Below, one piece after another: positions 45,072 to 57,366 of a stretch of 64,000 bases of DNA. Each line of letters begins with the position of its first letter. Position 1 is the first letter of the stretch. The position numbers were made by a program, and so were the translations under genes. The DNA is from Diaporthe sp. PMI_573 (Eukaryota; Ascomycota; Sordariomycetes; Diaporthales; Diaporthaceae), in contig JAJTUP010000002.1 of the NCBI GenBank assembly GCA_021399435.1, positions 930,001 to 994,000 of the forward strand, in the 5' to 3' direction. The notes beneath the pieces were generated by a model that did no database searches, had not been told where the DNA came from, and was given only the letters and a program-made list of their open reading frames with translations.

Positions 45072-45719
45072 ATGAAGGCCATCATTGCTCTCGCTCTCGC
45101 GGCTGTTGCATCGGCACACGCTATCTCTCTAGCCGAGTCCCAGGTTCTTCATAGCAGAGACTTTCAGCGCGTGTCCTTGAACTTCCAAGCTGGACCTGTT
45201 TCTTATAGGATGGAGTTTGTCGCAGATGGGCAGGAATATTTCACCAGTACGTTGAAAGAGCTCACGCTCGAGTTTATCACATCTCCTCCCCATTTGACTT
45301 GAGCCCCTCGTAATCTGACAAAAGTCTGACTTGGCTCACAGATAATGACCTCAACGTCAACCTGATCACTGCTCCGGACTTCGATGCCTACCGTCTCTGC
45401 ACCTTTAAGACAGCAAGCGATGAGGTCACCTTCGCACCGTCGCTGACACAACAGCCCGGAGACCCCTGGCCCATCAACCAGATTGCAGTCGGGCCTCCCC
45501 AGAAGATCGTATCTGTCACCTGCAGCGGAACATGCATCGGTATCTATGGTTAGTCACTATAAATTCCGTAGCCATATCACTATAGGGACGCCTCGCTGAC
45601 AGAGCTCTCACTTTAAAGGGGACTGCTACAATTCAACGAACGGACAGTACATCGGTAGTTGTTGCAATGGATTCTGTGCTGCGAACAAGTGTCGCCCGTT
45701 TATTACGGGAAACAGCTGA
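45072..45719 (+). CDS. small secreted cysteine-rich protein, effector candidate
   Basis: 160 residues from exons 45072-45246, 45342-45548 and 45619-45719. Residues 1-17 are a clear signal peptide (MKAIIALALAAVASAHA). The mature protein has an N-terminal beta-rich part and a C-terminal cluster of cysteines: VTCSGTC, then DCYN, GSCCNGFC and NKC, ending shortly after. The Cys cluster is produced only when the third exon is joined, which supports the splicing. Small size, secretion and paired cysteines are typical of fungal effectors or antimicrobial-type proteins. I do not recognise a named family, and no toxicity can be claimed. Confidence 0.75.
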
Positions 45720-45918
45720 TTTCGATATTCATGTTGGCAATTGAAACGGGCATGGAGACTCGAGACGTGACTATACGGTTGCAATTAATTCAAAGCTTGT
45801 CTGAGAGGCTATCAACAATGCCTAGGCTGTCGAGAAGTTTGGGTGCAAAGAAGATGACATGACCGATTTAGATTGTAATTAACTGCTGGATACCTGAATC
45901 TTGTTTACTGCTGAATGG

Positions 45919-46404
45919 TTATATACTCTGCCCAACTAGATCCCGTCTGGCCTGCAGAGAAGCGATATCTGCATTCCATCTTGCGACTGCGATGAGCGCA
46001 TCCTGGTATAAGTCATACCAGTGGTCCTCGCCTGATACTTGTGTTGCAAGGTTGTCCGCAATATCTCTGTGATGCTCCAAGGATCGAATGGCTTGGATCA
46101 CACTGTCGAGCACAGCTTGCCGCTCTCTTTCCAACTTGCATCGCTCGCTAACTATCTCCTCTATCTTGAAGCTGAGCTTGGTAGCATTACCTATGTCATT
46201 TAGTGCTTCAGTTGAGGTAAAGTCGATTGCATCAGTCATGTTGGCTGCGATCTGCGAGACCTGCCTCCGTTTAACATCGCATATCTTGATGTTCAAATTG
46301 TAGCTTTCAACTTTATCCAAAGCTGTCTTTATTTCAGCTGTGGACCTTTCCACATTATTGATTGTTTGATCAAATACAACTCGGTAGTCGAAAGGGGTCG
46401 CCAT
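45919..46404 (-). CDS. helical orphan protein
   Basis: 161 residues, intronless, starting MATPFDYRVVFDQ. The sequence is rich in Glu, Lys, Ala, Ile and Leu with heptad-like spacing throughout (SERCKLERERQAVLDSV, SLEHHRDIADNLA), so a helical bundle or coiled coil is expected. No signal peptide or membrane helix. It resembles the helical N-terminal domains of some fungal NLR-like and ankyrin proteins in general character only. I cannot name it. It could be a stand-alone remnant of a larger gene. Confidence 0.55.
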   Translation of the reverse strand: MATPFDYRVVFDQTINNVERSTAEIKTALDKVESYNLNIKICDVKRRQVSQIAANMTDAIDFTSTEALNDIGNATKLSFKIEEIVSERCKLERERQAVLDSVIQAIRSLEHHRDIADNLATQVSGEDHWYDLYQDALIAVARWNADIASLQARRDLVGQSI

Positions 46405-47350
46405 GATGAGATACTGCTGTTGCTGGAGCTTCTGTATTTCGGTTCAGTGATTGACTGTTGGTAGCCAAATAAACACTGCATGGCATCGATGCAAAGTCTG
46501 GCCGTATTTGAATGTCATTAATCGATAGGAATGCATCATAATGGTGCGTCTCGTCCTTGTTATTCGAGCCTCTAGGGCCTTTGTGTCTAAAAGTCAATAT
46601 TATAATAGTATTCAATGGCCTGGGCGGCATGGACCACAATGCAACGAATAGCCACCCCAAAAGACAAATTTGATGACAAAGATCTATTTCTAGAAGTACA
46701 GCCTTTCACATCAGTCCTATTGCTCTATCAAATTCGTCTCGAGGCTGCTCGTGTGCCGTCATCATACCTTAACTACTAACTTGTCAAAGCATCTCATTCA
46801 TACATCCCTGCTTTCTTTCAAGTTGGGAATAAGTTTATTCTACTGCAAAGGACCAATCTTCCCCTAAACTTAAGCCTAGTGGAGAGCGTTTCTTAGAGTC
46901 TAGATATGTGACAGTACAGTTTTGGAATTTGCGCCGTCGTGATACAACTAATTATATGCAGACTTATGTGAACTGCCACATTAGGTGGAAAATTCCCCTG
47001 TATTATTACCCAATCTCTGACCGGGTCATTTTTGGTGGGAGGAAATTTGCCCGAGCTACTTTTTAGATACAGGACAGAGTTGATGTCCATGCTCAACGCT
47101 CATGGAATGTACCGCATCTCGACGTAGACAGCTGAAGAATGGTTGCGAAGTTTCTGGAGCTTCGACGACGAGGTAAACGTTCTGATGAATTTAGATGTTC
47201 AAAAATGGAAATTGCGATTGAGGCAAGCAGCATCCACATAATAGACGAGGCACGCGCTTGCTCATAATTTCGCCACATGTTTAGTTAACAAGGCACTGCG
47301 ACGACATTGGATAGAAGCGTGGGGCAATCACGGTCGACTCAGACATTCAG
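46405..47350. other. gene-free AT-rich interval
   Basis: About 950 AT-rich bases between two reverse-strand genes. No frame or repeat worth reporting. Confidence 0.5.
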
Positions 47351-48891
47351 TTAGTATTTGTTTGCAGCGAAGCGCATTTCCGCTGCTCCGATATCAAAAA
47401 CCGAAATGACGTTGTTCATGAAGGTATCTCCCAGGACATAAGGACCCGTGCCTCCATCTATGACTCCGACAGCACATAGGCCCGTGGCGGGGTCGACCGA
47501 AGACTGCATCAACATATCGGCCTGACTGATCTTGAACACCTGACCCCCGATGCTGATCCCGAAATCTGGCACACTAGCATTGCAGGAGGTGACTGCTGAG
47601 AACAAGGCCTCGGAGAAGACCGCGGGTGGGTCATATAATGCTATGATATCCTGATATATTTCTTTTATCCTAGATTGTCGGTGCGTGTCCTCTTGTGAAA
47701 ATCTCTGTCGTCAGGAATTGACTCACCGGTTGGGAGGTACATTAAAGTTGTACCTGAATCGACAATGACGGGGAATTGAGTAGTGTTGACAGTTATATTG
47801 TGTAGGAGCTGCCCCCAAGTCCCAGTATTTGCCGTCGTCTTGTGTGATCCCATATAAATGTACGCGTCAGCAATGATGGTGTAGAAGCTATATTCGATTT
47901 TCATTTTGGGATCATCCAGGACGTCGATCTGTATCCGTGTCAGACATGCCCCGTGAAGACCTAAGAAGACGAGTCTGGCGGCTCACCATCAAAATTGGAG
48001 TTGTAGCAAACGGGCGGGTGTGGTTGACCGGCGGCAGACCGCCGAGGGCTAGGAAACCGTTGTCCGAGTCCCTCTCCAACGCAATACTAAAGACTGGCTC
48101 TATCAATCCTCGTTTTATCATCGAAGTCATTATCGGGTCGTAAGGGACTTGCTTATCTTCGTCATTTATCGATGAATTCGTTCCAACAAATGCGCTCGTC
48201 AGACGAGGATATGCAAGTCCCATTAGACCACTGGTCACCGAGTCGCCGAACCAATATGTGTAGTTGACAAGGGCTACCTCTTGGTGCTCAACAGTGATTC
48301 CGGCAACAGTCACTGTTTCGTAACCCATGACACCGGTCATGAACTCGAGATCCGCGTACATCAGGTTGAAATGCTGATTCGGGATAGCTTCACCATCGAA
48401 TGTGCCCTGAAAAGGTGGACCGAACATGCAATTGGCTTGCTAGGCAGTTTCACTGTCAGTTGAGCCTCCCAACGTTTTGTCAGTCGTGCACCTACGGGCT
48501 GTGTTCTGTTTTGTTGGTCCACGCACGTGAAGCCATCCTGGACCAACCACGAATCACTCGAGCCAGTGTCGATTATGACGTTTACCGGAATACCGTTCCA
48601 TGCAACCTCAGTGACATATTCCACGGACAGAAGGTTGTCCACAGGTATTACTCCACCATAGGCATGTCTTTCTTGGTCTGGAGCAGAAGCCGCCCTCAAA
48701 GTCTTGAGATAGGACGAAGACTTGGCCGCCTTCCCTCCTCTCTTCAGTTTGAGGACATTGGAGCTCACGGAATGGCCGCTGCTGGTACGCCTAGCGAGGG
48801 GTTTCGTGACACGGAAGCCAAGTTCGCCGGTGGCAGCAACCGTGTATGTCATCGTAGTGACAACGAGGATTGCGAATACGAGACGTTTCAT
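47351..48891 (-). CDS. secreted pepsin-like aspartic protease (A1 family)
   Basis: 446 residues from exons 48891-48496, 48439-47987, 47928-47727 and 47640-47351, all phase-consistent. The signal peptide is residues 1-20, followed by a basic propeptide of about 60 residues. Both catalytic motifs are intact: DTGSSDSW (Asp108) and DSGTTLMYLP (Asp340), each with its hydrophobic-hydrophobic-Gly-type partner region (GLMGLAYP and YVLGDTFMNNV). The enzyme would cleave proteins outside the cell at acid pH. The Cys pair in TCVDQQN..QANCMFGP is restored by removing intron 1. No C-terminal GPI or transmembrane segment is present, so it is soluble. Length is normal for secreted fungal A1 proteases. Confidence 0.92.
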
Positions 48892-49328
48892 CGTACCTCG
48901 AAAGCCCCAAATTTGGAAATGATCAAAGATCAAAATTTTCTTGTAACGCAAAAATGGGAGTATGCTTCGTGAACTGCGGAACCAGGTTGAAGCGTGAGAC
49001 GAACCACTCGGAGTGCAATGCAGATTTGGAAGAAATTCGACGCGCTGGTCTACATTTCTCCAGCGATTGGAAGCTTACCGACCGCCGTAATTTGTACTCG
49101 CGGATGATACTGTGAGAAAGTTGTGTTCTCAATTTCTGCAAGGAGTAAAGCGTCCCTCCCAGATCGTGCCACAACCTACTTTTTCCTTGAAACGAAAAGT
49201 ACATAAGCTTTTTGTGAAAAGTGCACAGTGGGCCGGATAGGAGTGAATATAAACTTTGATTTCTATCACTTCTTCCATGTTTCTATATTAGCTGAAGTAA
49301 AATTCAGGTGAATTGAAACCTTGCGGAC
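48892..49328. other. intergenic region upstream of the protease gene
   Basis: About 440 bases; should include the protease promoter. Nothing else is recognised. Confidence 0.45.
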
Positions 49329-49638
49329 ATGGTTTCTCTGATCATCGAGGTACGTATGCACCCGTCATGTGGAAAATCCTTGAGCTTATGCGGCAAGATC
49401 CAGTCTTCTTCATGCAAACTCACAGTTTATTGCGGCAGTCTGTCAGGAGCTATCATGGGCCCAGATGCGGCGCATGAGGCTTGTGCAGAAAGAATCAATA
49501 AACTTTCCCAGGCTGGCATTCTTCCAAGTAAGACTAGTCGATTACTAAACCTCCCACAAAGGGTCCTTGATGTTAACTCAGACACAACCGATTTTGGCAA
49601 CCATATCTGATATTTTCCCACTCATCGTCATTAGTTAA
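49329..49638 (+). CDS. possible three-exon mini-gene or truncated gene
   Basis: Exons 49329-49349, 49426-49527 and 49582-49638 join in phase with GTACGT/CAG and GTAAGA/CAG splice sites to give 59 residues: MVSLIIEF, then IAAVCQELSWAQMRRMR and a hydrophobic C terminus ending at TAA. The N-terminal hydrophobic helix resembles the start of a membrane or secretory protein. Three consecutive consensus sites in phase are suggestive, but such a short product could be chance or a fragment of a decayed gene. I do not recognise it. Confidence 0.25.
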
Positions 49639-52600
49639 TAGCAGCCTCAAAGAGGACTGGGTCATCCCTTCAACGGCTATCATCCGTGCCCAGGTGTGAA
49701 GCTTCTCCTCCGTACCAATTAAACATACTTGCCCGTTGTAGCACAAGCTGCTAACGCTTGAAGTCTAAAAGAGTTCAAAACGAAACAAGTCCATGGCGAA
49801 GCTTGATGGGGTAGGGCGAAGTTTACTAAACTTGACAACGCTAAACGAAGTAGTGGGGGTGGAATGTTAGAGTTACAGTATTCGCAACTTCTTCCGATTG
49901 GGAGACATCAATACAGGGGTCTCCATTCTAAATTTGGAATATAAAAAAAACAAAGATCCTTTGCATTGATCACTGAGCTAGTTCTAAGGTGATCAATCAC
50001 ACACTCTATCAATGTTGCTTTCGCGTGATTTATTAGCGTCGTGACAGTCGATCAATTTCTATCAATCTGTTCCCTTGAAACCCCTAGTTCACCTTGACGA
50101 GCCTCGAAAATGTTAAAACATTTCCATCAGGGACTAGACAATTGCAAACCTTTCACCCGAGAACAAAGGTACCGATACCGGAGAAATATTGAGCTAATGA
50201 TCAGGTTCCAAGCTCAAGTAGAGTTCTCATGTCTGTGCTGACCTTCGAGCAAAGGGTAATGTAGCATTGCACTCAAGGCTCCACTGTATTCAGTGACTCC
50301 ATGTTGCCTAATGCCACAGCATTGGGGCTGGAGGAGGGGGTTATAAACAGAGTTGAATTGTTAAAATAGAATTTTATAACCTGACTCATAAGAAAAGCAA
50401 CTGAGCACGACGGTCCACTGTATGAAATATAAACGTCTAGCACAACGAGGAAGAGGATAAATACCTCATCCAAACCATTCTGAACAAACAACAGATACTG
50501 ATCCAAGCTCACCCAATATTGCTAATAGAAAATGTCACGTACTATGCAGGTATCAAGGGCGAAGAAAATTTGACAGGGGAGGTGCCTAGGGCAGCTGATA
50601 TCGCAGCCCCAACAGACACCTTGGGGACGCTTCCTCTTTTAGAACGGGTGTAGACTTCATGTGGTTCTGGATGGCAGAAGCCTTGTACATCCAAGGCTCG
50701 TAGTCTTGAATGCAAGCTGAAATCATAACCTCTGCCTAGTAAGGGTTTGAGGCAAGAATGAGGACCCGGCCAGAAGGGCGGAGACCAACTTCACCCAGCT
50801 TGACTATGGACAATAGGGCGTAACAAACTGCTTGTCCGTATATTGGAGTGCTCAGGCCTTCATGAACAGAAAGATCAGTTGAAGCATGACAATGATCCAA
50901 AATGCTCACCGTCACTTTAACGCAAGACAAAGTGGCAAAGATTACGGAACGTCCACCGAGTATGCAGCTGGGAGGTTTCAATTTACGAACCTGAAACTCA
51001 TTGAAGACTAGAAGTCACGATTGGGTATTTCAAACGACAAACACGTGTAGAAAACGTTCAGTGAAGCAAAAACAGCTGACCTGGACCCCGGATGAATTGG
51101 CGCAGAGCATTGATAGAGACGCCATTCAAAGTATCACAGGAAGCTCCAAGAGGTATCATACTCATGCCCAGTGAGCTTTCTGAACCCACTCATCTATGTT
51201 CCATGTCTCATGTCTCGATTCTGTCAATATCAGAAAAGCAATAATCTCTTTTTCCAATTCACACATAGATTACCGTGGGCTCCGTTGAGATGCGGTGCGA
51301 TTTGGTCGGTATGAGCTATCACTCACAGAGGTGGTCAAGATGGCAAGCATCCTCAGACATTGTACCGGAATTTGATGTATAGACACGTCTTTATGTTTGA
51401 GGCTCCCTTCGAATTTCACTTTCTGGATCAGGTACGTTTAAGTGATTCAGTCCTAGAACGCGACATCAAACTATCGATGTCACGAGACAGACTTGTTCCT
51501 GGCGGCTCACTCGTACCCTTGCAGCGGTACAGTTCCATCGAGACATACCGCGTTTGCAGTGTGAATTGCGGGCTACCTCGGTGGCCTCGAAATGACCGGG
51601 CCTTAATGCGACTATCAAGGCTCAGCAATAGTTATTTGGCTTGAGACAGCCTCGAAAGGAGCCAAGTCAAGCAGGGAGAAGACCTAGGACAGTACACACT
51701 TCACATCCTTTTTCGCAAACGGCCAAATTTTGACACCGATTTAAAGACTGCAAGGGACACAGGGAGAAACTCACGACGGCTCGTCCTCGTGCCGTGCCCG
51801 GGGGCGAGACAAGTCTACCACGTGCTCGACGTACCGTTGATCTACGGCCCAGATCTACGGATCGAATCCACGGCATCAAAAACCGCGTCCTCCATCGACA
51901 GCCATCCGCCTCGGTAGCTCGGACGCCTTTCAAGATGGTGTCATCAGGAAACCCCCCAAGCACGATATGTGACACAGTGACAAGCCCTCAAGTGTTGCAA
52001 ATCTCTCACCGCCCGCCGCGGCGAATGTCAACACCTTGCTTCGCCCGTAAGGGCGTCCTGGTACCATCAGACGAGACTCGGCCTGGGCCGACGGCCAACG
52101 GGGCAAACCGGACCACATACACGTGGTTTGTTTTATCACCAGCCCGGGACGTTCAGTAAGCGAGTGCCGGAGGGACTTTCAGGGGCCTCGTCCGATACCC
52201 GAGGGGCAGTGGACACTAACGAGGGACAAGTCCAGACAAGTCGGAGCGGCCCTCCCGCCCAGATCCCCCTAAGCAGCCAAGTAAGAATTATCCCAAGCCT
52301 CGTTGGGAAGGTGGGAAGGTACGGCCGATGTCGACGCTTGCAAGGGCCCCGACAGGCAAGATCCCTCCTCCGGGTCGGTCCTTATCTGTAAGGGAAGACG
52401 GTCCCGTGTGCTCCGGCCGTGGGATATCAATCGCCTCCCGCGCCGCATCCCCCGTGAGCGATCCTTCGCCCGCCCGCTCAGATATTAGGCTACGTACATG
52501 TTGGCTCTCCGCCGCCGACCACATCGAAGCCCATCCGCATCAACCAACGTGAAAGGGCCACCACCTCCTTTTCCCGCGGCTGATCCCTCCCCACACTGGA

Positions 52601-54374
52601 CAGCGATCGCGCCGCTCCCCAGCTCTCAGGCAATACTTATCGCCCAGGCGCTCGGCTAGCCGATGCAGGGGGTTGGTGGCTCCCTCCCCCCTTCGCCGCA
52701 CAAGCTGCGCCATCGTCAGGAGTTCGACGACTGTGCTTTGCCGCGAGCCGGCTTGGCAGGCGCGAACACGGGGAGGCAGTGCGAGTGCCGGATTGCTTCT
52801 TTGGTTTTTCATTTTCTTGGAAGACCCAGTACCGGCATGTATTTGATACGACCAAGGAAATCAGATGAACACAAGAAGGGAATTTGAAATAAGAAATTCC
52901 TGGGCGGACGCAAGCGGGCACGCAGGGCATCCGATTTTCCTCCTTATTGGATATCGTCTTGGCACTGCGCCTCATTCCCAGGCCGGTCTGGGCGGATGTG
53001 CCGTTTTGCCGTTGTCTTGATTGTGTGATCAGATTGTGGTGGGCTCTGCTGTCGTGGCCCTACGGTGGTGGCTTGCCCGTTGCAATCTGGGGTTAGATGG
53101 AAAGGTGATTTCGTTTCCTTCCTTTTTGCTGCCCACCCCGGCGTCAGGGGACCAGCGTGACTGGCATTCCCGTTTTTTATCTTAATTTTGGTGGCCATTT
53201 CCCATCACGTTATTTTCTTGCCCTTCCGACCGCACCGACGACCCTGGATCTCGCGCCCAACGCCGAGCTCCTCGGATTTAATATCCCACGGTAGGAAGCC
53301 CGAGAGCCAGAGACGACACGGGAAAAGATTAGTATGGGCAGGGGTGAGCTTTGATAAGATGAGCCGTCCTGCAATACAGTGCAACCCAGGCATTCAGAAC
53401 ACTCTGGCAGTTCCAGGGCGAGCCATGTCGCCCTCGTTAGCTCACCGTCGTCGTTCTTAGCCGCCACGCGTGCTCGTCATCGCGTTGCATCCGCCCGGGC
53501 GGGCTAGGGGGCGAATATCTCTTTCCGGACAGCTCGGCGGTTGGTGGTCTTTTCTTGAGCCGCCGCTGCGCAGGATTTCAAGGTTGCACCGGGCTTCACC
53601 GTCGCGCAAAATTTGGAATGCACCCAACCCGTTGGTACCCAGGCTGGCTGGTTGGCCAAGTTATGTCAGTGCTGTGCCCGGTGACAGCTTTTGTCCGCCT
53701 GGCCTGAAGGGCCCAGTAGTGCCGTCTCGACAAAGCAGAGATCTCTCCCTGCAAGAAGGTTTTGTTATCATATTTCCAAGGTAGGCTCTTGGGCCAGCAG
53801 ATGTGTGGATGCAATATGATATAGGCAATTGTTTAGGCAGTAGGTAACCTGAAAACATGCCTAAACATCCAGTAATACAGCAGCAGTGAACTACCCTAAG
53901 CTAGGGAGACCTGCTTTCGATACCGCCTCCAGAAGCCAGGAGCAGTCACAGCGTAGATCAAAATTTGCGCGGACAGGTTGCTTATTTGCTTGTTGAATTT
54001 GATGTGTTGTAATATGGAGTACAGCTTGAGCTCGGAGACTCAGCTTAGCTAGCTGGCTGGCATCATGGCCATTTAAACAGCAACCTGTGCCTTGCCATTT
54101 CTGGCCCAGTAAACCCCTCAGACCCCCAAACTCCAATTGACTCGGCCTATGCGGCCGGAGCGGCTCCTTTTAGAGGATGCCTTCCTCTCCCTGAGCCCAG
54201 CCCATTCAGGCTGAAACTTGGCCCGGCTTGTCCAGAACGCGTCATCTGAGCGCTCAACACGGCAAGACACCGGGCTCGAGTTCTGAATTATTCAGGTCTG
54301 CAGACAGTCCTCCGTCTGCCCCGAAGCTGTTTGATAGCTTTGTTTATGCATCCTTCCCCTCATTGATTTACCCT
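49639..54374. other. large gene-poor interval
   Basis: 4.7 kb with no supportable gene. It is AT-rich to about 51.6 kb and then becomes GC-rich. Frames such as 50273-50512 (-) and 51360-51644 (+) have some protein-like composition but no identifiable domain, and the GC-rich half has the overlapping short frames expected by chance. No transposase, reverse transcriptase or long repeat was seen. Confidence 0.4.
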
Positions 54375-55802
54375 TCACTGACGCTGGTGCTCGTTGTTGG
54401 CAACCGGCAACAGTGATGGTCCGGACTTCTCGTCCGTCTCCTCCTTGATCGAACCACAGATGCGCTCTGTGACCCGCGCGCACCAAGAGTCCACATACTC
54501 GATCCAGAGGTAGCCCGCACCATAGATGAGGGCAAAGTAAATTGGCAAGACGGCGAACAGCCTTGCAGCACCAGGGAACTCGAGTAGCGGACCGGGCATC
54601 CACTCACCCGTGGCAGGATCCTGCACGGGCTCGGGAATAGAGAAACCGTAGACCATCCAGCAGAGCACAGATCGGAGGAACTGGTTGTGCAGGAGATAGA
54701 CGGCGAAGGAGATCTTGCCGAAGAACAGGAACGGCTTGGTCGCAAGGAGAGTTCGGACGGTCGGGGAGAAGTGGATGGACAGGACGATAAGGTCGAGACC
54801 GAGGCCGGAAGAGAATCGCGGGAGATCCGGGTCGCGTGGGAGGATGGACAGCATGAAGTCCACGAGGGACTGCGACCAGGGCTGCCACTCGAAGTTGGCG
54901 TCGGGCAGGGAGGCGATGAAGAGTCCGGTGACGAGGAAGAAGGCGGAGAGGAGCATGCGCACGCCAGCCAGACCAGACTTCTGCGAGAGGAAAGAGGTCC
55001 AGGCGGGGCCAGAGCCCTCGGGCAGCTGCTGCAAGTCGGCCATGAAGGCGCCGAAGAAGAACTGCATGCCGAAGAAGGGGTCGTTGGAGGCGGCGCGGAA
55101 CCAAGTCAGGCCCAGGGCGATCATCATCCGGTATCTGGCCTGAACATGTGCGGTGGCGATAAGGTAGATGAAGACCCAGAAAGCACCCTTGAGGATGGGC
55201 ATCATGGTCCACAACTCAGCTCCGTACTCGCTCTGGCCGTGAGACCAAACCCTGACCATGTCGGTGAGGAGGGCAACGATGGCCTCAAGCCAGCTGTCGC
55301 GCCTTGTAGGGCTAGTCTCGGGAAGGCCTGCTCCGTCACAGTGCTTTGCTGTCTCGAAGGCGCCGAGTTGGGTGGCGAAGCAGCTCGCGGTGAGGATGAT
55401 GAGGACGGGCAATACCAGGCGAGGCACACGACGGAGGGCTGATCTGCTGATGGAGTTGAAGGAGGAGTTCTGGTTTCCGGCCCTGAAGTTCCTGACAGGC
55501 TTGAGACAACACACATAACCCGTCACAAAAGAGAAGATTGCTACACCGATACGACCCTGGATTAGGACGCGGAGGTAGGGCCGTTCGAACAAGACGGGGT
55601 CCTCCTCCTCGCTTGGGGCGGGCCATAGTAGGTATGGGAAAAAAGCACAGGTGATGTGCTTGATAACGACCAGCGTTGAGGCCATGCCACGAAGGCCCTG
55701 TGGTTAGAAAGTCAGTATGGATGGTGGGGAAGTGCGGGCGAGTGGGCAATCAAGATTTCTCACATCAACCCATTTGACATTTCCTTCTTTTCCTACCGCC
55801 AT
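54375..55802 (-). CDS. acyltransferase-3 family integral membrane protein
   Basis: 453 residues from exons 55802-55764 and 55697-54375. The first exon encodes just 13 residues; the join gives VKWVDGLRGMASTLVVIKHI, the classic opening of the acyltransferase-3 family. About ten hydrophobic segments follow, with QGRIGVAIFSFVTGYV, a WTMMPILKGAFWVFI segment, and KPFLFFGKISFAVYLLHNQFLRS, a family landmark near the C terminus (helix 9). Members move acyl groups, often acetyl, onto sugars, lipids or small molecules; fungal copies are common near secondary-metabolism genes. Here the neighbourhood gives no clue to the substrate. The catalytic-type His lies in the first helix (IKHIT). Length is usual for fungal members. 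Confidence 0.88.
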
Positions 55803-56187
55803 TTTGGTGGTTGGCAGTTTTTGGCCACGCCTTCAAAAGCTGACTGCTGTGACCAGCTCGAGACTGAGCTCTCAAGATGTGTGAAAGAAGGGTTCAGAAA
55901 ATCCTGTTGGCATGGGTTGGTTCGCGCTATGCGGTAGTCGATGACGAGATGGTTACGGTTGGTTGAGGTGTGTGTGGAAAGAGCGACGCCGGTATGGTAT
56001 GCTGTATGAGGGGGCCGATGCGTGTGGAAGATGCAAACAACCGGAAATAACGAGCCGTGAGAATTGAAGATTGATATGGCCTTTGCTGTTCGGGTACGAT
56101 CAACCAGTCAATAAAATGGGTGTGAAGAGAAAGGAGACCGAGACCAAATCGCAATGAGGGACTCCAGAACGCAGGCCGACAGACAAT

Positions 56188-56213
56188 GACAGGACAGGAC
56201 AGGACAGGACAGG
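56188..56213. repeat. GACAG microsatellite
   Basis: Five tandem copies of GACAG plus a partial unit, about 390 bases upstream of the acyltransferase start codon. A slippage-prone array. Confidence 0.85.
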
Positions 56214-57340
56214 ATAGAACGAAAACTCGACCAGGACGAAGACGAGGACGAGATTGTTTTAGTAGTACACACACGAGTACACACGCGAGGTGGAGGAGTC
56301 GGTTGAGGTGTGGTCGGGGATGTGAGCTATTCTTGAATAGAATCAGGAAGCAGGGTGTGTGTCTCTCTCTCTATCTGGTCTCCCCTTTCCGGGATGGACA
56401 CTCGACCGTGTGGGACTGTACCCAGGTACCTCTATGCGGTAATGGAGGTACGTACCGCAGACCATGCATGGATCTGCGATCTGCTGGACATGGCAGTGGT
56501 CTAGCCTGTGTGCCTGTGAGCCTGTGTACCGCCATTTTTCCATGTGCCGGCAGACGACGCACAGTCTCCCTCACAGACGACCGAGGAGTGGGAGAAGAAA
56601 CGCGTACGTACTGTGATTCAGGGTGCGCAGGGGCGTGCGCAGGGAAGGTGCACGCTACAGGGAATGGGGCCTGGGGATTTGGGGGGAAGGAGGGATGGAA
56701 CAGAGGAGGGGGTCCCCTGGCCACTTTTCCAGGTACCTAGGTACTGCTGGGAACGACGACCCGCCTGGGCCAAGACAAAAGATGTGGATCGGCAACGGGT
56801 CCTCCAGGCCTTTTACTGTGGTTACTAGGCCTTCCTTCACTTGCTCAGGGCATCAGGACCCCTCTGCCCTCTCCGTCCTCTCCGGGCCTCTATGGCCCCG
56901 AGGCCCTTTTCAGCCCCTGGCCCGTTTTAATCAACTGCCCGGGCCTAACAGGCTTCACTGCCACGACCAGTCCCACCGAACCTCACAGCACATCATACAT
57001 ACAACCGGTGCAGCATGTATCATGATCGGCCATGCGCGAACCACACACAACAAACATGCGCGGCATGCCCTGCACGACGGCAACGGCTTCAGTCACAGTC
57101 TACATCTGGGCAGTAACAGGACAGGGGAAAAGGAAACAATCTCCACACCTGCTTTGCGGCACGCGGCTGCGCACCTAGACGCCGATCATCACCGTGTGCG
57201 ACTCCATTGATTAATTGTCAACTTCACTCGCACGCAAGCCCGTCGCTCAGCAGCTGTCAGTCTGTCAGATTGTCAGTTCCGTCATCCCAGGGCAGTCTCA
57301 TCATGATTCCTGCAGGCCTCGGGGACCACAAAAACCACAC

Positions 57341-57366
57341 GACAGACAGACAGACAGACAGACAGA
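57341..57366. repeat. GACA microsatellite
   Basis: Six tandem GACA units plus a partial unit, without interruption, in the gene-free interval. Confidence 0.9.

Noticed and set aside
54687..55442. Forward frame of 251 codons inside the acyltransferase gene
   Set aside because: Glu/Gly/Arg-rich antisense shadow; the reverse strand encodes a recognisable membrane protein.
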